The notes: generated by a model not told the origin, from the letters alone. A stretch of DNA of 64,000 bases from Ectopseudomonas mendocina (GCF_008041835.1 NZ_VRYE01000040.1:1-64000); one strand, 5' to 3'; shown: positions 28,799 to 40,358, numbered from the stretch's first letter. Translations and numbers: made by a program.

Positions 28799-28824
28799 AG
28801 GCCCCGCGTTGACACGCGAGGCCT
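28799..28824 (-). terminator. probable gdhA terminator hairpin
   Basis: On the minus strand AGGCCTCGCGT pairs with ACGCGGGGCCT around a GTCA loop (one G-T pair), starting about 20 bases after the gdhA stop. The following sequence is TGTCGTTTC, a weak U-tract. Confidence 0.6.
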
Positions 28825-28845
28825 CGTGGCTAAAAACGGGATCGA

Positions 28846-30510
<1,665 letters not shown>

Positions 30511-31365
30511 ATGTCATTGGCTCAACTGATCAGCACGCAAGACCTTCAACAGCGCCTGCAACAGGAAGATCTGCTGCTACTGGACTGTCGCTTCGCCCTC
30601 GAAGATCCCGCCTACGGGCGGCGCAGTTACCTCGAAGGGCATCTGCCAGGGGCACACTTTCTCGACCTCGAGCAGGATTTGTCCGCGCCAGTGATCAAAG
30701 GCGTGACCGGGCGCCATCCACTGCCCGACCCCAGCGCACTGGTCGAACGCCTGCGCAGTTGCGGCTTGCGCCAGGACAGCCAGGTGGTGCTGTACGACGA
30801 TGGCCCCGGCGCCTTCGCCGCCCGCGCCTGGTGGTTGCTGGTGTGGCTGGGCAAACGTGACGGCCTCTATCTGCTCGACGGCGGCCTGAAAGCCTGGCGC
30901 GAAGCCGGCCTGGAATTGACCTGCGCAGCACCGGACAACGCCCCTGGCGACTTCTGCGCCGAACCCGATAACAGCCTCGTACTGAGCGCCGAGCAATTGG
31001 CCCTGCGCCTGGGCACAGCGGATCTGACCCTGCTGGACGCGCGGGCACTGCCGCGCTTTCTTGGCGAGGTCGAACCGATCGACCCGGTTGCCGGGCATAT
31101 TCCCGGCGCGCAGTGCGCCGCGTTCACCGACAACCTGGGCGCCGATGGCCGCTTCCTCCCGGCAGATGAACTGCGCCAGCGTTTCGATGGCCTGCGCGGC
31201 GAACGCCCGCTGGAAAACCTGGTGGCTTACTGCGGCTCCGGCGTCACGGCCTGCCATAACCTGTTCGCCATGAATCTCGCCGGCTATCCCCTTGTACCGC
31301 TCTATGCCGGCTCCTGGAGCGAATGGATCACCAACCCGGCACGCCCGGTTGCTACCGGCCAATGA
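30511..31365 (+). CDS. sseA: 3-mercaptopyruvate sulfurtransferase (tandem rhodanese)
   Basis: A 284-residue sulfurtransferase with two rhodanese domains, the first inactive (residues 8-135), the second (about 165-280) carrying the active-site loop CGSGVTA with Cys241. That loop sequence is the mercaptopyruvate sulfurtransferase type; thiosulfate sulfurtransferases usually have CRxGxxA. The ATG at 30511 follows GGAGG at a good spacing, so the much longer upstream frame is rejected. Cytoplasmic. Confidence 0.87.
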   Translation: MSLAQLISTQDLQQRLQQEDLLLLDCRFALEDPAYGRRSYLEGHLPGAHFLDLEQDLSAPVIKGVTGRHPLPDPSALVERLRSCGLRQDSQVVLYDDGPGAFAARAWWLLVWLGKRDGLYLLDGGLKAWREAGLELTCAAPDNAPGDFCAEPDNSLVLSAEQLALRLGTADLTLLDARALPRFLGEVEPIDPVAGHIPGAQCAAFTDNLGADGRFLPADELRQRFDGLRGERPLENLVAYCGSGVTACHNLFAMNLAGYPLVPLYAGSWSEWITNPARPVATGQ

Positions 31366-31553
31366 GCAGCGGTTTTAAGCACGAATCGAAATATGCCCAA
31401 TAGCTCAAGTCAGTAATCAATTTAAAAACAGACCGTTACCGCTTAAATATCGCACTAGGCTTGAGAATGAGCGGCTAACTCCGCTCCCGGTGGAGTCTTT
31501 ATCGAACAACGATCAGAAGCCCGGCCTCCACCGGCACCTTCCGCGAGGATGCC

Positions 31554-32033
31554 ATGGGAATAGCCGCCTGCGATCTCAGCCAGCACGTGATCCGCCCGAC
31601 CCTTGTCTACCTGCAGCGCCACAGCAACAGCGCCGAAGCCCTGCTACTTGGAGCTGCCGCTTGCCAGTCGGCGCTGGGCAGCGCGCTGGATACGCCGCAA
31701 GGTCATGGTTTGTATCGCATCAGCGAACCGGCCCACCAGATGCTCTGGGATCAATACCTGGCCTTCGATCCGGAGCTTGCCAGCCGTGTTCGCGGCCTTG
31801 CCAGCCAACACGCGTTTCTCGAGGCGCCGCACCTCGAACTGACGGTCAACCTGCGCTATGCAACGGCCATTGCCTGGCTGCTGATCGAGCAGGAAAAGCT
31901 GACGCTGCCGGCCGCCGATGACGTACTGGCCATGGGCCGAATTTGGTGCAAGGTTTTTCAGCCGCAGGCAAGTCAGCAGGATTTCCTCGAGAGCTGGCAG
32001 CGCTGCATCACCCCGGTGAGCCGGGTAGCCTGA
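31554..32033 (+). CDS. orphan protein resembling phage lysin-like virion proteins
   Basis: A 159-residue, mostly helical soluble protein without signal peptide. Its blocks HVIRPTLVYL, ALLLGAAACQSALG, GLYRISEPAHQMLWDQYL and LTVNLRYATAIAWL recall, from memory, a family of phage proteins with the order (V)IRPTL / LLLGTAxxES(G)L / G(L)YQxEPATHxDIW / NLRYATAxAR. In those the Glu of the ES motif would be the lysozyme-like acid; here that position is Gln in ACQSAL. The gene is not inside a recognisable prophage. Function is unknown and the homology is an inference. Confidence 0.6.
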   Translation: MGIAACDLSQHVIRPTLVYLQRHSNSAEALLLGAAACQSALGSALDTPQGHGLYRISEPAHQMLWDQYLAFDPELASRVRGLASQHAFLEAPHLELTVNLRYATAIAWLLIEQEKLTLPAADDVLAMGRIWCKVFQPQASQQDFLESWQRCITPVSRVA

Positions 32034-32180
32034 CCATCCAATCAGGAAATCAACTTCATATTTTCCATACCTATTTGCAGAAATTGTCTGACAATTCAAT
32101 ATCATTGAACTTGCTTGCCTTGGCAGGGGGAAGGAAAAACGGTAGCGTGCGCCGCTCGCCTCACCACAGGAGCCTCCCCC

Positions 32181-33443
32181 GTGAGCAAACGCCTTCTCAA
32201 GACCGGCCTGGCAGTTGCCATCACCGCCACCTCGGGCCATGGTTTCGCCAGCGGCTTCGCCCTCAACGAACAGAGCATTTCCGGCATGGGCACCTCCTTC
32301 GCCGGCCGCTCATCCTCCGCCGAGGATGCCAGCACCGTATTCGGCAACCCGGCCGGCATGGCACGCCTCAAGCGCGAAGAGGTCTATGTCGGCGCAGCCA
32401 TCATTCATGCCCAAAGCGATATCAGCCGTGCCAGTGCCAACGCCGGCCCTGCGACACTGTCAGGCAGCAACGACGGCGATATGGTGCCAAGCACCGGCGT
32501 ACCCATGGGCTATTACGTCAAACCGCTGGACGACAAGGTCGCCTTCGGTCTGGGTATCTACGTCCCCTTCGGCCTGATGACCGATTACGAGAGCAACTTT
32601 CAGGGGCGCTATCACGCCGACAAGAGCTATGTACGGGTAATCACTGTGCAGCCGACCTTGAGCTATCGCTTCAACGACAAGCTGTCGGTCGGCTTCGGTC
32701 CTACCTTCAACCATATCGAAGGTGAACTGACCTCCTCGGTGCTCAACCCCACGAGCCTCGGCAGCAACGACGGCAAAGTGAAGGTCAAAGGCGACGACAC
32801 CGCCGTGGGCTTCAACCTGGGAGTGCTCTACGAATTCACCCCTGGCACACGCGCCGGCATCACCTACCACTCGCGCGTCAAATACGAACTGGAGGGCGAT
32901 ACCCGTGTTTCCGGTCACGGTGCACTGGCTGCTATTGTCGGCAAGTACGACGCCAATCTGGGGCTGACTACGCCCGAGTCGGTGGACATGTCCATCACCC
33001 ACAAGCTGACCGATGCCCTGACGCTGCATGCCGGCAGCACCTGGACGCGCTGGAGTCGCTTCAAGGAAATCCGCGTGGAGAATGACTCGGCGGCGCTGCC
33101 CGTCATCGTCGAGGAACAGAATTGGCACGACACCTGGGCACATGCTGTCGGCCTGTCGTACAGGCTCAATCCACAATGGACGCTGCGCACCGGCATCGCC
33201 GTCGATCAGTCACCAACCAATAATGTCGACCGTTCGGCCCGCGTGCCCTCGGGCGACCGCACCATTTTCAGCGTTGGTGCCGGCTGGAGCCCCAGCCCGG
33301 ACATGACCATCGACGTGGCCTACTCCTACCTGCAGGAAGAGTCGGTGGACGTGAACCAGCAGAGCTCGACCCGCGGCGACTACCGTGCACGCTACAAGAA
33401 CAGCGCACACGGCCTCGGTGCCTCACTCAGCTATCGCTTCTGA
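32181..33443 (+). CDS. FadL-family outer-membrane transporter
   Basis: A 420-residue outer-membrane beta-barrel for long-chain fatty acids or other hydrophobic compounds. A signal peptide (about residues 1-24, ending in GFA-SG) is followed by the FadL N-terminal FALNEQSISGMGTSFAGRSS and the NPAGMARL motif near residues 55-62, and the chain ends in a Phe (LSYRF), as barrels do. It starts with GTG at 32181, with CAGGAG nine bases upstream. A weak hairpin, GCTCACA/TGTGAGC (33451-33480), follows the gene. Confidence 0.9.
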   Translation: MSKRLLKTGLAVAITATSGHGFASGFALNEQSISGMGTSFAGRSSSAEDASTVFGNPAGMARLKREEVYVGAAIIHAQSDISRASANAGPATLSGSNDGDMVPSTGVPMGYYVKPLDDKVAFGLGIYVPFGLMTDYESNFQGRYHADKSYVRVITVQPTLSYRFNDKLSVGFGPTFNHIEGELTSSVLNPTSLGSNDGKVKVKGDDTAVGFNLGVLYEFTPGTRAGITYHSRVKYELEGDTRVSGHGALAAIVGKYDANLGLTTPESVDMSITHKLTDALTLHAGSTWTRWSRFKEIRVENDSAALPVIVEEQNWHDTWAHAVGLSYRLNPQWTLRTGIAVDQSPTNNVDRSARVPSGDRTIFSVGAGWSPSPDMTIDVAYSYLQEESVDVNQQSSTRGDYRARYKNSAHGLGASLSYRF

Positions 33444-33505
33444 CAATACCGCTCACACGGCCAGGAACGACCATGTGAGCCTCTGCTCCGCGCAAACGAG
33501 CCTGC

Positions 33506-34057
33506 TCAAGGCTGCGAGGCGATGGCCTTTTCAACAGCGGCGATCAACTCGGGATCGTCCGGCTTGGTCAGGCTGGAGAAACTGGCCACCACCTTGCCCT
33601 GGCGGTCGACCACGTACTTGAAGAAATTCCAGCGTGGCGCCCTGCTCTGCTCGGCCAGGCCCTTGAACAAGGGGATGGCATTGGCACCGGAAACCGGCTG
33701 CGGTTCGGTCATGGCGAAGGTCACGCCGTAGTTGACGTAGCAGACGGTGGCCGTCTCCTCACTATCGGCGGACTCCTGGCGGAAGTCGTCGGACGGCACG
33801 CCCAGCACTTCCAGCCCCTGATCCTTGTAACGCTGATAAAGCGCTTCGAGCCCTTTGAACTGTGGGGTGAAACCACAGAAGCTGGCGGTATTGACCACGA
33901 TCAGAGGCTTGCCCGAGAACTGACAAAGTTCGATGTTCTCACCTTTGGCGCGCAGCTTGGGCAGTTCGCCCTGAAGCATGGCCGGACATGCGGCGGCCAG
34001 CACCGGCAATGCCAGACTGGACAGCAACAGGGAACAGGCAAGACGGCGAAGAAACAT
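33506..34057 (-). CDS. periplasmic glutathione-peroxidase-like protein
   Basis: A 183-residue exported protein (signal peptide about 1-20, start at [10 protein letters not shown]) with a thioredoxin-fold peroxidase domain. The peroxidatic cysteine is in [11 protein letters not shown] and the C-terminal WNFFKYVVD block matches the family. The second catalytic block, normally FPCNQF with Gln, reads VPSDDF here, so both the usual Cys and Gln are missing. Probably a thiol peroxidase of a divergent periplasmic subfamily. Confidence 0.82.
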   Translation of the reverse strand: MFLRRLACSLLLSSLALPVLAAACPAMLQGELPKLRAKGENIELCQFSGKPLIVVNTASFCGFTPQFKGLEALYQRYKDQGLEVLGVPSDDFRQESADSEETATVCYVNYGVTFAMTEPQPVSGANAIPLFKGLAEQSRAPRWNFFKYVVDRQGKVVASFSSLTKPDDPELIAAVEKAIASQP

Positions 34058-34119
34058 GGCAGTGACCTCTGTCGCTAACACAATCGCATCACGCTACTCG
34101 CAGACCCGCCCTTAGGCAA

Positions 34120-34245
34120 CTAGCAGATACCAACGCCCAACTGCAGCAGGGCCAGCCCACCCTGACGCCAGCCCCACCAGGCCAGCGTCAACAACAGGCC
34201 GAAGCCCAGGGCCACGGCACTCAACGTCACTACCTGGCGGTTCAT
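34120..34245 (-). CDS. 41-residue single-pass membrane microprotein
   Basis: A 42-codon frame that starts at ATG 34243-34245, overlapping the TGA of the MFS gene as ATGA, and ends with TAG at 34120-34122. The product begins MNRQVVTLSAVALGFGLLLT and contains one hydrophobic helix (about residues 6-25), a Trp-rich WWGW turn and a terminal Cys. Coupled translation with the transporter gene and a membrane-protein composition argue for a real gene. No family is recognised. Confidence 0.55.
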   Translation of the reverse strand: MNRQVVTLSAVALGFGLLLTLAWWGWRQGGLALLQLGVGIC

Positions 34246-35447
34246 GCCGGCGCACCCTGCAGCCGCGCCACCGGCACTTCCCGTACCGGCCAGTTCAGCG
34301 CAGCGGCCATCAGGCTCAGGCCGACGGCAATCTGCCAGACCAGGTCATAGCTGCCGGTGGTGTCGTAAAGGTAGCCCCCCAGCCAGCCGCCAAGGAAGGA
34401 GCCAAGCTGATGGAACAGAAAGACGATACCGCCAAGCATCGACAGATTGCGCACGCCGAACAGCGTCGCCACGGTGCCGTTGGTCAGCGGCACCGTCGAC
34501 AGCCACAGCAGGCCCATGGCGATGCCGAACAGGTAGGCGCTCCACTGCGTCAGCGGCGCCAGCAGAAACAGCGTGATCACCACGCCACGCAGCAGATACA
34601 GCACGCTGAGCAGGCGCGGCTTGGCCATGCGCCCACCGAGCCAGCCGGCAATATAGGTGCCGAAGATATTGAACAGCCCCACCAGCGCCAGCACCGTGGT
34701 GCCGGTCAATGCGGGCAAATGGTGGTCGACCAGATAAGCCGGCAGATGCACGGCGACGAACACTACCTGAAACCCACAGACGAAGAAGCCCAGCGCCAGC
34801 AGCCAGAACCCCGAGTGACTGGCGGCCTCGCGCAGCGCTTCGACCAGCGTCTGCTGCGGACCGTTGCTGGCAGGTTGCGGCGCTTCCCTGATCATCGCCG
34901 CCAGCGGCAGAATCAACGCCACCAGCAGCCCCAGCGCGAGCAACGCAGCCGACCACCCCAGCCAACTGATCAGCCCGAGCGTACCGGGCAGCATGGCGAA
35001 CTGACCGAAAGAGCCCGCCGCCGCCGCAATGCCCATGGCCATGCTGCGTTTTTCCACCGGTACGGCACGGCCGACCACGCCGAGAATCACCGAGAACGAG
35101 GTGCCGGACAGACCGATACCGATCAGCAGGCCGGCGCTCAGCGACAGTGACAGCGGCGAGTCGGCCATGCCCATGCACAGCAGCCCCAGCACGTAGAGCA
35201 CACCACCGATGACGATGGCCTTGCGTGCACCGAAGCGGTCGGCCAGCGCGCCGGTGATCGGCTGCGCCAGGCCCCAGATCAGATTCTGCAGGGCGATGGC
35301 GAAGGCGAACACCTCACGCCCCCAGCCGAACTCGGCACTCATCGGCGGCAGGAACAGGCCGAAGCCATGGCGCGTACCCAGCGACAGCGCCAAGATCAGC
35401 GAGGCGCCGAGCAGCAGCCAGGTGGTGGAACGCCATGCAGTTGTCAT
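34242..35447 (-). CDS. MFS transporter
   Basis: A 401-residue major facilitator with about 12 membrane helices. Typical motifs are GALADRFGARKAIV near 66-79 (loop 2-3) and GWLGGRMAKPR near 268-278 (loop 8-9). The N-terminal RHGFGLFLPPMSAEFGW resembles oxalate/formate- or monocarboxylate-type members; the substrate is not known. It is the second gene of a marR-MFS-microprotein operon, 49 bases after the regulator gene. Confidence 0.85.
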   Translation of the reverse strand: MTTAWRSTTWLLLGASLILALSLGTRHGFGLFLPPMSAEFGWGREVFAFAIALQNLIWGLAQPITGALADRFGARKAIVIGGVLYVLGLLCMGMADSPLSLSLSAGLLIGIGLSGTSFSVILGVVGRAVPVEKRSMAMGIAAAAGSFGQFAMLPGTLGLISWLGWSAALLALGLLVALILPLAAMIREAPQPASNGPQQTLVEALREAASHSGFWLLALGFFVCGFQVVFVAVHLPAYLVDHHLPALTGTTVLALVGLFNIFGTYIAGWLGGRMAKPRLLSVLYLLRGVVITLFLLAPLTQWSAYLFGIAMGLLWLSTVPLTNGTVATLFGVRNLSMLGGIVFLFHQLGSFLGGWLGGYLYDTTGSYDLVWQIAVGLSLMAAALNWPVREVPVARLQGAPA

Positions 35448-35496
35448 CGCTATCTCCAGCGTACGGTCGCCTGCGACCGTGTAAGCAGTAGGGCCA

Positions 35497-35901
35497 TCAG
35501 GCCAGTTCTTCGAGCAGGCTCATCAGCTCGGCGCGGCGCTCTGCGCCTAACCGGGCATTGAGTTCACGCTGCACCTGTTCCCACAGCGGCAACGCCTGCC
35601 CGATACGTTGCAGGCCGGCTTCCGTGAGCCGTACCTCGCGAGCGCGCAAGTCGCGCCCTTCACCCAGTTGCACCAGTCCCTGCTCCGCCAGCACCCGCAG
35701 GTTGCGCCCCAGCGTGCTGCGATCGAGCCCCATGGCGTCGGCGAGCACAGAGATGCTCGGCTGCGTGAGCCGCTGCACATGACGCAACAGGGAAAACTGC
35801 GCAGCACCGAGCCCGACGGCCGCGAGGGCATCGTCGTAACGACGGGTGACACCACGGCTGGCGCGGCGTAATTGAGTGCAAAGACAGGAGGTCGGCAACA
35901 T
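35497..35901 (-). CDS. MarR-family transcriptional regulator
   Basis: A 134-residue winged-helix repressor with the MarR pattern: a DNA-recognition helix around LADAMGLDRSTLGRNLRVL (about 55-73) and a wing GRDLRAREVRLTEAG (about 84-98). It opens the operon with the MFS transporter and likely represses it in response to a ligand; this is the usual arrangement, not shown here. The start at ATG 35899-35901 is preceded by a weak purine stretch. Confidence 0.88.
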   Translation of the reverse strand: MLPTSCLCTQLRRASRGVTRRYDDALAAVGLGAAQFSLLRHVQRLTQPSISVLADAMGLDRSTLGRNLRVLAEQGLVQLGEGRDLRAREVRLTEAGLQRIGQALPLWEQVQRELNARLGAERRAELMSLLEELA

Positions 35902-35974
35902 GAATACAGGTATATACCCGCTTTAGCGATTGGCAGTCATACAGTTACCCGCTGCCTCGCCATAACAGTTGCAA

Positions 35975-36706
35975 TCAGAGACTCAGGGCAAGCGCCAGCA
36001 GCACGCCGCACTCACCCAGCTCGACCAGCGCGCCGGCCGTATCGCCGCTGGTGCCGCCCATGCGCCGTAGCAACGCGCGGCGCAGCCAGATGAACAGCAG
36101 CAATGCCGTGGCCAACGCCAGCAGCCCCATCCAGCCGAACAGCAGCATGCCCAGCAGATGCACGCCCAGCACCCAGGGCAGTTGCCCGCGCGGCAGATGC
36201 TCGACCAGCGCCTGGCCCAGCCCACCCTCGCGCACATAAGGCGTGGTCGCCAGCAACAGCGGCAACAGGCTGCGCCCCATCCAGGGCAGCAGCAACAGGT
36301 AGATGCCCTGGCCGGCCTGCAGCAGCGTGAACAACGCAGCGAACTTGAGCAGCAACAGCAGCGCCAGTACCACCACCGCGATAGGGCCACTGCGCGGGTC
36401 TTTCATGATCGCCAGGGTACGCTCGCGATCTGCGAAGCCACCGACCCAGGCGTCGGCCGTATCGGCCAGGCCGTCCAGATGCAGGCCACCGCTCAAGCCC
36501 ACCCACAGCGCCAGGATGATCGCCGCCTGCAACACCGCCGATGCCTGCCCCAACAGCAGATGGGCGCCCCACAGCAGCAGGCCGAGCAGCAGCCCCACCA
36601 GCGGGTACCAAAGCAGCGAGCGCCCCACCTGCTCGGGGGTCGGCATGCCCGGTAGGCTCACTGGTAGACGAGTAAGGAACTGCAAGGCGATCAGCAACGG
36701 AGTCAT
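35975..36706 (-). CDS. cobS: adenosylcobinamide-GDP ribazoletransferase (cobalamin synthase)
   Basis: Inner-membrane enzyme of 243 residues joining adenosylcobinamide-GDP and alpha-ribazole(-phosphate), the last step of B12 assembly. The conserved block GGLHLDGLADTADAWVGG is at about 74-91 and FLTRLPV near residues 10-16; six or so membrane helices follow. Its ATG overlaps the stop of the phosphatase gene as ATGA. It is the last gene of the cob operon. Confidence 0.94.
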   Translation of the reverse strand: MTPLLIALQFLTRLPVSLPGMPTPEQVGRSLLWYPLVGLLLGLLLWGAHLLLGQASAVLQAAIILALWVGLSGGLHLDGLADTADAWVGGFADRERTLAIMKDPRSGPIAVVVLALLLLLKFAALFTLLQAGQGIYLLLLPWMGRSLLPLLLATTPYVREGGLGQALVEHLPRGQLPWVLGVHLLGMLLFGWMGLLALATALLLFIWLRRALLRRMGGTSGDTAGALVELGECGVLLALALSL

Positions 36707-37275
36707 GGCAACTCCGCCAGTTGCCCATCGGTATCCAGGCGCAGGCGAAAACGCTGGGCATAGCCGACGTTGACCTGCAGCAGATCCTGCCGTGGCAGGC
36801 CGCGCGCACGCGCCAGCAGCAAGCGCATCACACCGCCATGCGTGATCAGCAGCAGGCGTTCACCCGCGTGGCGCTGCTGCAAGCGCTGCAGGGCAGCCAG
36901 AATGCGTGCTTCGAAGTGCAGCAGAGGCTCGCCATTGGGCGGCGTGAAGGCATAAGGATCGGCCCAGAAGCGGCCGAGCGCCTCGGCGTCGGTTTCCATC
37001 AGCGCGGCAGCGCTGCGCCCTTCCCAGTCACCGAAATGCAACTCCCGCACATCGGGCTCAAGGTGCAGCGGCAATGAATGGGTGGCGGCCAGCTCCTCGG
37101 CAAACCGAGCGCAACGCTGCAGCGGCGAGCTGATCAGGCGATCCCAGGAGCCGGCATCCTGCACCGCTCCGCGCAACTGCGCCCAGCCTTGCTCGGTCAG
37201 CGCATCGTCCAGGCTGCCCCGCAGCCCACCACCCAGCTCGGTTTCACCGTGACGCAGCAAGTCCAGATACAGCAT
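36703..37275 (-). CDS. cobC: alpha-ribazole phosphatase family (histidine phosphatase)
   Basis: A 190-residue member of the histidine phosphatase superfamily with the phosphohistidine motif LLRHGETELGG near residues 6-16 and the second histidine in LITHGGVMR near 142-150. In the middle of the nucleotide loop genes it is expected to dephosphorylate alpha-ribazole-5-phosphate or adenosylcobalamin-5-phosphate. It overlaps both cobT (TGATG) and cobS (ATGA). Confidence 0.88.
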   Translation of the reverse strand: MLYLDLLRHGETELGGGLRGSLDDALTEQGWAQLRGAVQDAGSWDRLISSPLQRCARFAEELAATHSLPLHLEPDVRELHFGDWEGRSAAALMETDAEALGRFWADPYAFTPPNGEPLLHFEARILAALQRLQQRHAGERLLLITHGGVMRLLLARARGLPRQDLLQVNVGYAQRFRLRLDTDGQLAELP

Positions 37276-38330
37276 CAGTTTGCCCCCTGCACCACGGCAG
37301 CCTCAGCGAACGTCGCCATCTGCCCATGCAGGGCACAAGCCAGGCGCAGCAAGGGTACGGCCAGGGCGGCGCCACTGCCCTCGCCCAAACGCAAGCCAAG
37401 CTCCAGCAACGGTTCGGCCTGCAGCGTCTGCAGCACCCTTACATGACCGGGCTCGGCACCGTGATGGGCGAACAGCAGCCAGTCGCGGCAGGCTGGATTG
37501 AGGCGCACCGCGAGCAAGGCGGCAACGCTGCAGATAAAGCCATCGACCAACACCGTCACCCCCTGCTGCGCGGCGGCCAGGTAGGCGCCGGTGAGCGCGG
37601 CGATCTCGAAGCCACCGAGGTGGATCAATGCCTGCAAGGGGCCGTCGATCTGCGCGCGGTGTAGGCTCAACGCGGCATCGATCACCCGCGCCTTGTGCGC
37701 TACACCGGCGTCGTCCAATCCGGTACCGGGGCCGGCCAGCTCGCTCGCCGGGCAATCCAGCAGCCAGCAGGCCAGTGCCGCCGCCGCCGTGGTATTGCCA
37801 ATGCCCATCTCACCGCCAACGAACAGGTCACAACCGCTGGCGCGTGCGCGCTGGACGCTGTCACGGCCAACTTCCAGGCAAATCATCGCCTGGGCCAGGG
37901 TCATCGCCGGATCGCGGGCGAAATTCTGCGTGCCGGCGCCGACCTGCAGATGACGCACGCCAGGCAGCGGCGGCAAGGGTTCGGCCGTACCCAGGTCGAT
38001 CACCTCCAGCGCTGCGTCAAGCTCACGCGCGAGCACACTGATCGCCGCACCACCGCTGACGAAGTTGGCCAGCATCTGCCCGGTCACTGCCTGTGGATAG
38101 GCGGAAATGCCCTCGGCCACCACGCCATGATCACCGGCAAAGATGGCGATCCACACATGCTCAAGCGTCGGTCGCTCACGCCCCTGCAGCGCCGCCAGAT
38201 GAATGGCCAGCGCTTCCAGTCGCCCCAGCGCACCCGCCGGCTTGGTCAGTTGCTGCTGACGCGCTTCGGCCTTGATACGAGCCACATGATCGAGCGGCTG
38301 GCACGGCCCCTGCCACCACTGCAGACTCAT
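37275..38330 (-). CDS. cobT: nicotinate-nucleotide-dimethylbenzimidazole phosphoribosyltransferase
   Basis: Makes alpha-ribazole-5-phosphate from 5,6-dimethylbenzimidazole and nicotinate mononucleotide. The 351-residue product has family blocks [18 protein letters not shown] near 68-85, [15 protein letters not shown] near 170-185 and the C-terminal [14 protein letters not shown] with the catalytic Glu. Its substrate base is provided by bluB in the same operon. It overlaps cobU as ATGA. Confidence 0.95.
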   Translation of the reverse strand: MSLQWWQGPCQPLDHVARIKAEARQQQLTKPAGALGRLEALAIHLAALQGRERPTLEHVWIAIFAGDHGVVAEGISAYPQAVTGQMLANFVSGGAAISVLARELDAALEVIDLGTAEPLPPLPGVRHLQVGAGTQNFARDPAMTLAQAMICLEVGRDSVQRARASGCDLFVGGEMGIGNTTAAAALACWLLDCPASELAGPGTGLDDAGVAHKARVIDAALSLHRAQIDGPLQALIHLGGFEIAALTGAYLAAAQQGVTVLVDGFICSVAALLAVRLNPACRDWLLFAHHGAEPGHVRVLQTLQAEPLLELGLRLGEGSGAALAVPLLRLACALHGQMATFAEAAVVQGAN

Positions 38331-38848
38331 AACGCCTCCCCCTTGAGCACCATGGGCAGGCCGGCGACGGTGAACAGCACACGCTGACTGCGCTCGGCCA
38401 GCGCCTGGTGCAGCCAGCCGGCCTCATCGACATAACGGCGGGTGAGCTCGCCCAGCGGCACCACACCCAGCCCGGTTTCGTTGCTGACCAGCAGGATGCG
38501 CCCGGGCAGTTTGCTCACGCAGTCAAGCAGCGCCTCGCGCTCGGCTGCCAGCCGAGCCGGATCGTCCAACAGCAGCAGATTGGTCAGCCACAGGGTCAGG
38601 CAATCCACCAGCAGGCAACGCCCGGATGCCGCCTGTTCGCCCAGCACGCGGGCCAGTTGTAGCGGCTCCTCGACCAATGCCCAGTGCGCCGGACGCCGCG
38701 CACGATGCTGAACGACGCGCGCCTTCATCTCGCCATCGAGCGGCTGACTGGTGGCGATGTAAACGACGTCCAGCCCGGACTCGTCGGCCAGCCTCTCCGC
38801 CAGACGGCTCTTGCCGGATCGGGCACCACCGAGGATCAGTTCAAGCAT
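38327..38848 (-). CDS. cobU: adenosylcobinamide kinase/adenosylcobinamide-phosphate guanylyltransferase
   Basis: Bifunctional nucleotide loop enzyme of 173 residues. The P-loop LGGARSGKS begins at about residue 6 and a GTP-binding Asp block [13 protein letters not shown] lies near 84-96. I start at ATG 38846-38848 (MLELILGG), which follows GGAGTGAAG; a GTG two codons upstream is possible. It is 58 bases downstream of cobQ in the operon. Confidence 0.92.
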   Translation of the reverse strand: MLELILGGARSGKSRLAERLADESGLDVVYIATSQPLDGEMKARVVQHRARRPAHWALVEEPLQLARVLGEQAASGRCLLVDCLTLWLTNLLLLDDPARLAAEREALLDCVSKLPGRILLVSNETGLGVVPLGELTRRYVDEAGWLHQALAERSQRVLFTVAGLPMVLKGEAL

Positions 38849-38906
38849 CTTCACTCCGTAGGGTACGCTGTGCGCACCATTTCAAAACCTGCGGGTGCCG
38901 CGCCCT

Positions 38907-40358
38907 CTACCCCAGGCCGCAAAGCGCCTTGAGTTTTTCGGTATCCAGGTGCAACTCCACCTGATCGGCCAGACGCTCGATATCGCGCTCGCGCAGCGCC
39001 TGGTAATCCACCGTCTGCACCGCCTGCAGCCCAGCCCAGCGCAGCAGGGCAGCGGCTGCCGAAGGCTGCTCGAACAGGCCGTGCAGATAAGTGCCGAGCA
39101 CCTGGCCGTCGGCACTCAGGCCGCCGTCGCTGCGGCCGTCGTCAAGCTGCACGGCGCCATTGAGGCCCGGCCCGCGACTGACGCCAGCGTGAATCTCGTA
39201 ACCGCTGACCTGCGCCTGCTCCAGGCACAGCCGGCCACGCACGTTGCGCAGCTGTTTCTCCGGTTCCAGCAGCGTCTCGAAATCCAGCAGGCCGAGACCC
39301 TCGCTGCTGCCGGCAGCGCCTTCCAGGCCGTGCGGGTCGTGAATCTGCCGACCGAGCATCTGCAAGCCACCACAGATGCCCAAGACCTTGCCGCCGTAGC
39401 GCAGGTGACGGGCGATGGCGGCATCCCAGCCCTGTTCACGCAGTCGCGCGAGGTCGGCGCGCACGCTCTTGGAGCCGGGCAGGATGATCAGGTCGCTCGG
39501 CGGTATCGCCTGGCCCGGCCCGACGAAGGTCAGTTGCACCTGCGGGTGCAGGCGCAACGGGTCGAAATCGGTATGGTTGCTGATGCGCGGCAGCACCGGC
39601 ACCACCACGCGCAGCGCCTGCGCGTCCTTGGCCTGCTGACGAGTGTCGACGGCGTCTTCGGCTTCCAGATGAAAATCCATCAGGTACGGCAATACGCCGA
39701 GCACCGGCTTGCCGGTGCGCTGCTGCAGCCAGTCCAACCCCGGCTTGAGCAGTGCTATATCACCGCGAAAGCGGTTGATCACGAAGCCCTGGACCCGTGC
39801 CTGCTCGCTCGTGCTGAGCAGCTCCAGGGTGCCGACCAGGTGGGCGAATACACCGCCCCTGTCAATATCGGCAATCAGAATCACCGGGCAGTCCACCGCT
39901 TCGGCAAAGCCCATGTTGGCAATATCGCCGGCGCGTAAATTGATCTCGGCAGGCGAGCCGGCACCTTCGACCAGCACCAGCTCGTGACGCTCGAGCAACC
40001 GTGCATGGGACTCCAACACTGCGGCCATCGCCACCGGCTTATAGGCGTGATAGGTCAGCGCCTGCATATTGCCGATGGCGCGGCCGTGGATGATCACCTG
40101 GGCGCCCATGTCGCTGTTGGGCTTGAGCAACACCGGGTTCATGTCGGTATGCGGCGCCAGCCCGGCCGCCTGCGCCTGCACCGCCTGCGCCCGGCCGATC
40201 TCGCCACCATCGACGGTCACCGCCGAGTTGAGTGCCATGTTCTGCGGCTTGAACGGCGCCACGGACACGCCCTGGCGCCGCGCCCAACGGCACAGTGCCG
40301 TGACCAGGGTGCTCTTGCCGGCATCGGAGGTGGTGCCCTGCACCATCAGGGTGGCCAT
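38907..40358 (-). CDS. cobQ: cobyric acid synthase (glutamine-hydrolysing)
   Basis: Amidates four side chains of adenosylcobyrinate a,c-diamide. The 483-residue protein has an N-terminal dethiobiotin-synthetase-like ATPase with GTTSDAGKS near residues 7-15 and a C-terminal glutamine amidotransferase with the nucleophile Cys in [11 protein letters not shown] (about 330). The start at 40356-40358 overlaps the decarboxylase stop by one base (TGATG); the frame further upstream is not part of the family. Confidence 0.95.
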   Translation of the reverse strand: MATLMVQGTTSDAGKSTLVTALCRWARRQGVSVAPFKPQNMALNSAVTVDGGEIGRAQAVQAQAAGLAPHTDMNPVLLKPNSDMGAQVIIHGRAIGNMQALTYHAYKPVAMAAVLESHARLLERHELVLVEGAGSPAEINLRAGDIANMGFAEAVDCPVILIADIDRGGVFAHLVGTLELLSTSEQARVQGFVINRFRGDIALLKPGLDWLQQRTGKPVLGVLPYLMDFHLEAEDAVDTRQQAKDAQALRVVVPVLPRISNHTDFDPLRLHPQVQLTFVGPGQAIPPSDLIILPGSKSVRADLARLREQGWDAAIARHLRYGGKVLGICGGLQMLGRQIHDPHGLEGAAGSSEGLGLLDFETLLEPEKQLRNVRGRLCLEQAQVSGYEIHAGVSRGPGLNGAVQLDDGRSDGGLSADGQVLGTYLHGLFEQPSAAAALLRWAGLQAVQTVDYQALRERDIERLADQVELHLDTEKLKALCGLG

